Assembly: GCA_002737665.1 (NCBI GenBank)
Contig: NSIF01000021.1
Span: 1 to 33,173 of the forward strand
Direction of reading: 5' to 3'
Origin: Flavobacteriales bacterium
GTDB lineage: Bacteria > Bacteroidota > Bacteroidia > Palsa-965
DNA length: 33,173 nt
In this document: positions 27,625 to 33,173 of the stretch, one piece after another
How positions within the stretch are numbered: the stretch's first letter is position 1
How the letters are laid out: each line of letters opens with the position of its first letter
Notes under the pieces: model-generated
What the model saw: the letters and a program-made list of their open reading frames with translations, nothing else
Databases searched by the model: none
What the model was told of the DNA's origin: nothing
Program-made: the position numbers and the translations under genes

Positions 27625-28866
27625 GTGGCAACAAAACCTCCTAATAAACGTAAAATTTTTAACGACCCAGTTTACGGATTCGTTACTGTACCCTCAGACC
27701 TTGTTTTTAAATTAATTGAACATCCATATTTTCAACGCTTACGTCGAATTCGACAATTGGGTTTGACAAATCTTGTTTACCCTGGCGCATTACATACTCG
27801 ATTTCACCACGCAATGGGAGCAATGCATTTGATGCAAGAAACCATTGAGGTCATTCGCTTGAAAGGTCATGAAGTTTCTGACGCTGAAAAAGAAGGAGCA
27901 ACTATTGCAATCTTGTTACACGATATCGGGCATGGGCCATTTTCACATGCTTTAGAAACAAGCATTGTGCATAATATAACGCATGAAGATTTATCTGCAG
28001 TTTTTATGGATCGCCTCAATGTAGAATTTAACGGCCAGCTTGAAATTGCTATTAAAATATTTCGTGGGAAATATAAAAAGAGATTTCTACACCAGTTGGT
28101 TTCTTCACAATTGGATTTGGACCGATTAGATTATTTATGTCGAGATAGTTTTTTTACAGGAGTTTCAGAAGGTATTGTAAGTAGCGACCGTATTGTAAAA
28201 ATGTTCAATGTGGTGGATGACCAACTTGTTGTTGAAGACAAAGGAATTTATTCCATCGAGAATTTTTTAGTTGCGCGACGATTAATGTACTGGCAAGTTT
28301 ATTTGCATAAAACGGTGTTAAGTGCGGAACACTTATTGGTAAATATTTTAAAACGCGCGAAGGAATTGGCCGAAGAAAAGGCAGCGTTATTCTGCACACC
28401 TTCCTTGCATTTTTTCCTTTATAATAAATTGTCTAAAAGTGCTTTTCTTAATAAACCAGAAGTCCTTGAATCCTTTGCAAAGCTCGACGATAACGATATT
28501 ATTACCAGTATAAAAGTCTGGACTGACCATAGCGATAAAACGCTTGCTTTTCTGTGTAAAAACTTGGTGAATCGTAAATTATATGCTGTTGAATTACAGC
28601 AAAAACCTTTCTCTGGAAGTTATGTTGATGAGAAAAGAAAAAAGGCGATTAAAAAGTTTTCATTAAGTAAGGATGAAATACCATTCTATGTTTTTACTGG
28701 TGCTGTACAAAATAATGCCTATGCCGCTGATGATATTCGCATAAATATTCTTTTCAAAAACGGAACAGTAATGGACATTGCAGAAGCAGCAGATGTATTT
28801 GATATTTCTGTACTTGCGAGACCAGTAAAGAAATATTTCCTGTGTTATCCGAAAGAAATTCGGTAA
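27625..28866 (+). CDS. HD-domain phosphohydrolase (dNTPase-like; GTG start)
   Basis: KIFNDPVYGFVTVPSDLVFKLIEHPYFQRLRRIRQLGLTNLVYPGALHTRFHHAMGAMHLM, LLHDIGHGPFSHALE, SSQLDLDRLDYLCRDSFFTGVSEG. Confidence 0.92.
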   Translation: MATKPPNKRKIFNDPVYGFVTVPSDLVFKLIEHPYFQRLRRIRQLGLTNLVYPGALHTRFHHAMGAMHLMQETIEVIRLKGHEVSDAEKEGATIAILLHDIGHGPFSHALETSIVHNITHEDLSAVFMDRLNVEFNGQLEIAIKIFRGKYKKRFLHQLVSSQLDLDRLDYLCRDSFFTGVSEGIVSSDRIVKMFNVVDDQLVVEDKGIYSIENFLVARRLMYWQVYLHKTVLSAEHLLVNILKRAKELAEEKAALFCTPSLHFFLYNKLSKSAFLNKPEVLESFAKLDDNDIITSIKVWTDHSDKTLAFLCKNLVNRKLYAVELQQKPFSGSYVDEKRKKAIKKFSLSKDEIPFYVFTGAVQNNAYAADDIRINILFKNGTVMDIAEAADVFDISVLARPVKKYFLCYPKEIR

Positions 28867-28923
28867 CAATTTGCCCAATAATTCTGGAATAAGTTCTGCA
28901 ATTAATTCGTAAAATTTAGAGTT

Positions 28924-28952
28924 AAGAGTTAATATAACTCTTCTTTATTTTA
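28924..28952 (+). terminator. Possible weak terminator after the HD-domain gene
   Basis: aagagtt-aatat-aactctt hairpin (28924-28942) followed by T-rich ctttattttatt. Confidence 0.4.
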
Positions 28953-29058
28953 TTAAATCCTTTGTTTTTTCGATAAAGATTGGTTTCTCCACCTTTAGCA
29001 TATTGATTGTCAGCAATATGAATGCTAAAATACTATGGTCAATCATTAAAAAAATAAC

Positions 29059-29066
29059 TAAATTTG
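29059..29066 (+). promoter_or_regulatory. Candidate -7 element TAAATTTG for lpxC/fabZ
   Basis: Exact TAnnTTTG 5 nt before ATG 29072. Confidence 0.5.
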
Positions 29067-29071
29067 CGAGC

Positions 29072-30499
29072 ATGAAACAGAAAACGATTAAATCTAAAAT
29101 TTCAATTACTGGAGTGGGCTTGCATACTGGTAAAGTAGCAACGCTTACATTTCATCCTGCACCAGATAATCATGGATTTAAATTCCGTCGTATAGATTTG
29201 GAAGGTCAGCCAGTTGTTGACGCTGATTGTGATAATGTTGTAGATACGGCTCGTGGCACAACGCTAGAGCAAAATGGTGCACGAATTTATACAACTGAGC
29301 ATGTGTTAGCTGCTGTAATGGGCTGTGATCTTGATAATATATTGATAGATCTTGATGCACCAGAAGTTCCAATTATGGATGGTAGTTCTTGGCCCTTTGT
29401 TGAAGCACTTGAAAAAGTTGGTTTTGTTGAGCAGACAGCAATTCGTGAATATTTTGAATTAACAGAAAATCTTTCTTATGAGGATTCCGTGAAGCAAGTA
29501 GAAATGCTCGCTGTGCCGCAGGATGAATTTAGAGTGACTGTGATGGTCGATTACAATTCGGAAGTTTTAGGAACGCAACATGCTGGGATGTATAAACTAT
29601 CCGAGTTCAAAGAAAATATTGCTAAATGCAGAACTTTTGTTTTTCTACATGAACTTGAAACATTATTGGAACATAATTTGATTAAAGGTGGAGATCTTAA
29701 TAATGCAATTGTTTTGGTGGATCGGCCCATTTCAAGTGATAAACTTGATCATCTTAAAAAAGTTTTTAATAAGCCAAATGTTGAAGTAAAAGAAAGTGGA
29801 GTATTGAATAATTTAAAACTTCATTATTATAACGAACCGGCTCGTCATAAATTATTAGATATAGTTGGCGATTTAGCGTTAGTTGGTGTGCATATGAAAA
29901 TACATATTCTAGCTGCTCGTCCGGGGCATGCAGGAAATGTTGCCTTTGCCAAAATGTTAAAAGCTTTAATTACAAAATCTCGTTTGAAAAAAACAGACGG
30001 GCCCAATTTTAATCCAGCCGCACCTGCCTTGTTGGATATTAGACAAATAATGAAAATTCTCCCCCATCGTCAACCATTCCTTTTAATTGATAAAATAATT
30101 GAGTTAAATGCAGATTACATTCTAGGCGTTAAAAATATTACAATGAATGAATTTTGGACTGTTGGTCATTTTCCTGACGAGCCCATTATGCCTGGAGTTT
30201 TATTGGTTGAAGCAATGGCTCAAACTGGTGGTGTGTTTTGTTTGAAAACTGTTCCTGACCCAGAAAATTACCAAACTTATTTTCTTACAATGGACAATGT
30301 TAAATTCAAACAGAAAGTTGTTCCTGGTGATGCTTGTGTTTTTAAGTTGGAGCTAATTACGCCTATTCGTCGTGGCCTTTGCCACATGCAGGGAACAACT
30401 TACGTTAATAATAAAGTTGTTGCTGAGGCGAAAATGCTTGCACAAATTGTTAAAGTTAGAAATGTAGAAACGAAAAAATCTGAACCCACCACAGCATGA
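29072..30499 (+). CDS. lpxC/fabZ: Bifunctional UDP-3-O-acyl-N-acetylglucosamine deacetylase / 3-hydroxyacyl-ACP dehydratase (LpxC-FabZ fusion)
   Basis: LpxC: SITGVGLHTGKVATLTFHPAP, TTEHVLAAVMGCDLDN, HKLLDIVGDLALVG, GHAGNVAFAK. FabZ: DIRQIMKILPHRQPFLLIDKI, GHFPDEPIMPGVLLVEAMAQTGG. Start moved from 29003 to 29072 (MKQKTIKSKISITG). Confidence 0.95.
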   Translation: MKQKTIKSKISITGVGLHTGKVATLTFHPAPDNHGFKFRRIDLEGQPVVDADCDNVVDTARGTTLEQNGARIYTTEHVLAAVMGCDLDNILIDLDAPEVPIMDGSSWPFVEALEKVGFVEQTAIREYFELTENLSYEDSVKQVEMLAVPQDEFRVTVMVDYNSEVLGTQHAGMYKLSEFKENIAKCRTFVFLHELETLLEHNLIKGGDLNNAIVLVDRPISSDKLDHLKKVFNKPNVEVKESGVLNNLKLHYYNEPARHKLLDIVGDLALVGVHMKIHILAARPGHAGNVAFAKMLKALITKSRLKKTDGPNFNPAAPALLDIRQIMKILPHRQPFLLIDKIIELNADYILGVKNITMNEFWTVGHFPDEPIMPGVLLVEAMAQTGGVFCLKTVPDPENYQTYFLTMDNVKFKQKVVPGDACVFKLELITPIRRGLCHMQGTTYVNNKVVAEAKMLAQIVKVRNVETKKSEPTTA

Positions 30500-31272
30500 T
30501 TTCCCCCCTTGCACATATTGACCCCAAAGCACAAATTGCAAACAATGTAACCATTGAACCTTTTGCATTTATTGAAGCTGATGTCATAATTGGTGAGGGT
30601 ACATGGATCGGCCCGCATGTTGTATTGATGAATGGCGCACGTATCGGTAAAAATTGTAAAATATTTCCTGGTGCAGTAATTAGTGCAATTCCTCAGGATT
30701 TAAAATTTGATGGAGAGGTTACGACTGCTGAAGTTGGCGATGGAACTATTGTTAGGGAATATGTTACCATTAACAGAGGAACAAATGATAGAATGAAAAC
30801 TACGGTTGGGCAAAATTGTTTGCTAATGGCCTATGCTCATGTTGCCCATGATTGTGTTGTAGGAAATAATGTAATTCTTGCAAATTTAGTTATGCTTGCT
30901 GGTCATGTTACTATTGAAGATTGGGCAATTTTAGAAGGATATGTTGGTGTGGTGCAGTTTGCTAAAATAGGCGCGCATAGTTTCATTGCTGGGAAATCGG
31001 GTGTAAGAAAAAATGTTCCGCCATTTGTTAAAGCCGCTCGTGAACCATTAGCATTTGCAGGTGTAAATACAACTGGAATGCGCCGTCGTGGGTTTACAAA
31101 TGAAACAATTGCACAAGTAGAAGATATTTATCGCACACTTTATTTACGCGGCCTCAATGTTTCGAATGCACTTGCTGTCATTGAAAAAGATCATCCTGCT
31201 TCTAAAGAAAAAGACCTGATATTAGATTTTATTCGTTCTTCACAGGATGGAGTCATTAGAGGGATTTCATAA
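30496..31272 (+). CDS. lpxA: Acyl-ACP--UDP-N-acetylglucosamine O-acyltransferase
   Basis: Left-handed beta-helix hexapeptides; IGEGTWIGPHVVLMNGARIGKNCKIFPGAVISAIPQDLKFDGE, NRGTNDRMKTTVG, AYAHVAHDCVVGNN; ATGA overlap with lpxC/fabZ. Confidence 0.97.
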   Translation: MISPLAHIDPKAQIANNVTIEPFAFIEADVIIGEGTWIGPHVVLMNGARIGKNCKIFPGAVISAIPQDLKFDGEVTTAEVGDGTIVREYVTINRGTNDRMKTTVGQNCLLMAYAHVAHDCVVGNNVILANLVMLAGHVTIEDWAILEGYVGVVQFAKIGAHSFIAGKSGVRKNVPPFVKAAREPLAFAGVNTTGMRRRGFTNETIAQVEDIYRTLYLRGLNVSNALAVIEKDHPASKEKDLILDFIRSSQDGVIRGIS

Positions 31273-31306
31273 TTAATTACACAGCGAAAAAATATTCTAT
31301 TAAAAT

Positions 31307-31341
31307 AATTAGTTGCTAAATGTCCTGACTAATTTTAGCAA
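31307..31341. other. Staggered inverted repeats in the lpxA-ABC intergenic region (A-B-A'-B' order)
   Basis: aattagt (31307-31313) / actaatt (31328-31334) and ttgctaaa (31313-31320) / tttagcaa (31334-31341). Confidence 0.6.
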
Positions 31342-31397
31342 TTGAAGATTTTCATTCCCCATTTTATTAATTACTAAATGTAAGGGTGGATTATTTG

Positions 31398-31405
31398 TAT
31401 TTTTG
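31398..31405 (+). promoter_or_regulatory. Candidate -7 element TATTTTTG for the ABC ATPase gene
   Basis: Exact TAnnTTTG 15 nt before ATG 31421. Confidence 0.5.
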
Positions 31406-31420
31406 ATAAAGGAAATTACA

Positions 31421-32041
31421 ATGCAGGTTCAACTTCAAAATGTCGGTAAAAAATTTGCTAGCGAATGGATTTTTCGTGGACTGAGTTTTTCTTTTGAACA
31501 AAATGCACCAACTGTAATTCTAGGTTCAAATGGATCTGGAAAATCAACCCTGCTGCAGGTAATTTCAGGAAGTTTGATGGAAGGTGAAGGGAAGGTAATT
31601 TATACTTCAGATGCTCACCCCATTGAGCAGGAAGAAATTTATAAATTGTTGACTATTGCTGCTCCCTATTTAGAGCTGATGGAAGAATTTACTTTGTCAG
31701 AATCTATTTCATTTCATGGACAATTCAAAGCGTGGAGAAATGGTTTGACAGCGAAAGACATTCTCGAAATTTCTAATCTTTCACATGCAAAAGACAAGCA
31801 GCTGAAAAACTTTTCATCTGGAATGAAACAACGTGTGCGATTATTGTTGGCTATACTGAGCGACACTCCACTGTTATTACTTGATGAACCGTGCTCTAAT
31901 CTTGATCCTGACGGATGCAATTGGTATGCTGAATTAATTCGTGAACATGCTTTAAATAGAACAATCATTGTTTGCTCTAATCAAGTCAAGGAAGAATATT
32001 CATTCTGCGTTAAAGAATTGTTGATGGAGTCTTATAAATAA
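31421..32041 (+). CDS. ABC transporter ATP-binding protein (no permease nearby)
   Basis: Walker A LGSNGSGKST, signature FSSGMKQRVRLLLAIL, Walker B LLLLDEP, D-loop SNLD. TTG start at 31403 rejected because it lies inside the -7 motif. Confidence 0.92.
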   Translation: MQVQLQNVGKKFASEWIFRGLSFSFEQNAPTVILGSNGSGKSTLLQVISGSLMEGEGKVIYTSDAHPIEQEEIYKLLTIAAPYLELMEEFTLSESISFHGQFKAWRNGLTAKDILEISNLSHAKDKQLKNFSSGMKQRVRLLLAILSDTPLLLLDEPCSNLDPDGCNWYAELIREHALNRTIIVCSNQVKEEYSFCVKELLMESYK

Positions 32042-32243
32042 AAAAACAAATTTCCCCAATTTCTTAATATCGTATTGCTCGCCCCGCACCAAGAAAAGTT
32101 TAATAAAACCAGCCATATTCATGATGTTTTGAAAGTTTATTGTTGGAAAACACCTTTTAATTGAATTTTAAGCAAAACCATCAGTCTCATTTTATTACCT
32201 TCGCTATCCCAATAATACATTAATAACTAATAAATTAATAGCT

Positions 32244-32807
32244 ATGGCAGATACAGGAGATGTAAGCCTCGGAACCTTTTTAAAATACAATAACGAACTT
32301 GTTCAAGTTGTAGAGTGGCAACACCGTACGCCAGGAAATCTGCGCGCCTTTTATCAAGGTAAAATGCGGAACCTTCGCAATGGTAAATTAGTTGAAAATC
32401 GTTTTCGCTCAGGAGAAATGGTTGAAATAGTTTGGGTAGAATATAAAAATCTTCAGTTTATTTATGCCGAGGATTCAAATATTGTTTTGATGGACAAGGA
32501 ATCATTCGAGCAAATCTATTTACCAAAGGATGCAATAGGTGATGGAATCGATTATTTAAAAGAGGGTATGGATGTTAAGGTTTGGTTCGAAAGTGACGAA
32601 CCAATTTCTGCCGAAGCTCCAGCAACTGTGGAATTAGAAGTTACTTACTGTGAACCTGGCTTAAAAGGAGATACGGCAACCAATACGTTGAAACCATCCA
32701 CCCTTGAAACCGGCGCTAAAATAAACGTTCCACTATTTATCAATATCGGCGATAAAATTAAGGTGGATACAAAAAATCATTCTTACATGGAGCGCGTTAA
32801 AGCTTAA
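32244..32807 (+). CDS. efp: Elongation factor P (divergent tip loop TPGNLRAF)
   Basis: 187 aa; KYNNELVQVVEWQHRTPGNLRAFYQGKMRNLRNGKLVENRFRSGE, VELEVTYCEPGLKGDTATNTLKPSTLETGAKINVPLFINIGDKIKVDTKNHSYMERVKA. Confidence 0.95.
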   Translation: MADTGDVSLGTFLKYNNELVQVVEWQHRTPGNLRAFYQGKMRNLRNGKLVENRFRSGEMVEIVWVEYKNLQFIYAEDSNIVLMDKESFEQIYLPKDAIGDGIDYLKEGMDVKVWFESDEPISAEAPATVELEVTYCEPGLKGDTATNTLKPSTLETGAKINVPLFINIGDKIKVDTKNHSYMERVKA

Positions 32808-32830
32808 CAAAAGAAAGAAGCTTAAATTTA

Positions 32831-32867
32831 AATGCCGAAAATTTATTGTTCGGCATTTTAAATTTTA
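32831..32867 (+). terminator. Intrinsic terminator after efp
   Basis: aatgccgaa (32831-32839) / ttcggcatt (32849-32857) hairpin followed by tttaaatttt; 24 nt past the efp stop. Confidence 0.7.
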
Positions 32868-32937
32868 GCACTAGGATATAATTTTTTTAAATTCGTTTAA
32901 AAACGATTAATTTTTTACTTAATTATTATTTGCTGCA

Positions 32938-33173
32938 ATGCCAATGGACGAAAAGAAGGAAACAGAATTTAAAGCGCGCGCCCGTCGTATAAAAGATTTT
33001 AAACTCAATGCGCTGTTGGAGATTACTAAAGCTATTAATAATAATGTCTCAACAAAAGAGCTGTTAGCTATTTTTGAATCAAGCATCAGGGCGAAATTGG
33101 GAATTGGCAAACTTGTTTTGTTTAGTCACGATGGTAAGCAATGGAATTGTTTGTTGAGCATTGGAGTTGGAGA
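32938..33173 (+). CDS. N-terminal fragment, probable GAF-domain / SpoIIE (PP2C)-type phosphatase; truncated by window end
   Basis: Open frame from ATG 32938: MPMDEKKETEFKARARRIKDFKLNALLEITKAINNNVSTKELLAIFESSIRAKLGIGKLVLFSHDGKQWNCLLSIGVG; resembles GAF N-termini of Bacteroidota SpoIIE-type phosphatases. Confidence 0.55.
   Translation, partial: MPMDEKKETEFKARARRIKDFKLNALLEITKAINNNVSTKELLAIFESSIRAKLGIGKLVLFSHDGKQWNCLLSIGVG

Noticed and set aside
17447-27640. Both GTG-start genes (recG, HD-domain) share the context TTTGTGGCAA
   Set aside because: Only two instances; both sit close behind an upstream gene and the similarity is probably chance.
29003-29071. Upstream start for lpxC/fabZ at 29003
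   Set aside because: The first 23 residues do not match LpxC, and the TAAATTTG motif lies inside this extension.
31403-31420. TTG start for the ABC ATPase
   Set aside because: TTG is part of the TATTTTTG -7 match; ATG 31421 gives a normal N-terminus.
1-33173. Search for CRISPR arrays, tRNA/rRNA genes, transposases, integrases, phage genes or defence systems
   Set aside because: None recognised: no regularly spaced repeats, no cloverleaf seen by eye, and every long ORF has a housekeeping, envelope or secretion assignment. A tRNAscan/Infernal run would be decisive.

Overview
Low-GC, gene-dense chromosomal window from a Bacteroidota bacterium, with no tRNA, rRNA, CRISPR array or transposase visible. 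From left to right it contains: a murF fragment; a type IX secretion (T9SS) locus (gldJ and porP/sprF-like on minus, porU and porV on plus); ispF; a tightly packed minus-strand operon (small lipoprotein, YD-like repeat protein, VTC-type polyphosphate polymerase, DUF4956 membrane protein, DUF2490 outer-membrane protein) next to a T9SS-exported CotH-family kinase; cdd; pdhA-pdhC-recG; a DUF2723 (TMEM260-like) membrane protein; pheT; tadA; aspS; an HD-domain hydrolase; the fused lpxC/fabZ plus lpxA; an orphan ABC ATPase; an EF-P with a non-canonical tip loop; and the start of a probable GAF/SpoIIE-type protein. The best candidate for an under-described system is the CotH + lipoprotein + YD + VTC + DUF4956 + DUF2490 cluster at 9306-14312, possibly an envelope polyphosphate/phosphorylation module. 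Other points of interest are the EF-P loop, the absence of lpxD from its usual place, possible leaderless starts, and several intergenic inverted repeats. All functional assignments come from reading the translated motifs; no database search was run.
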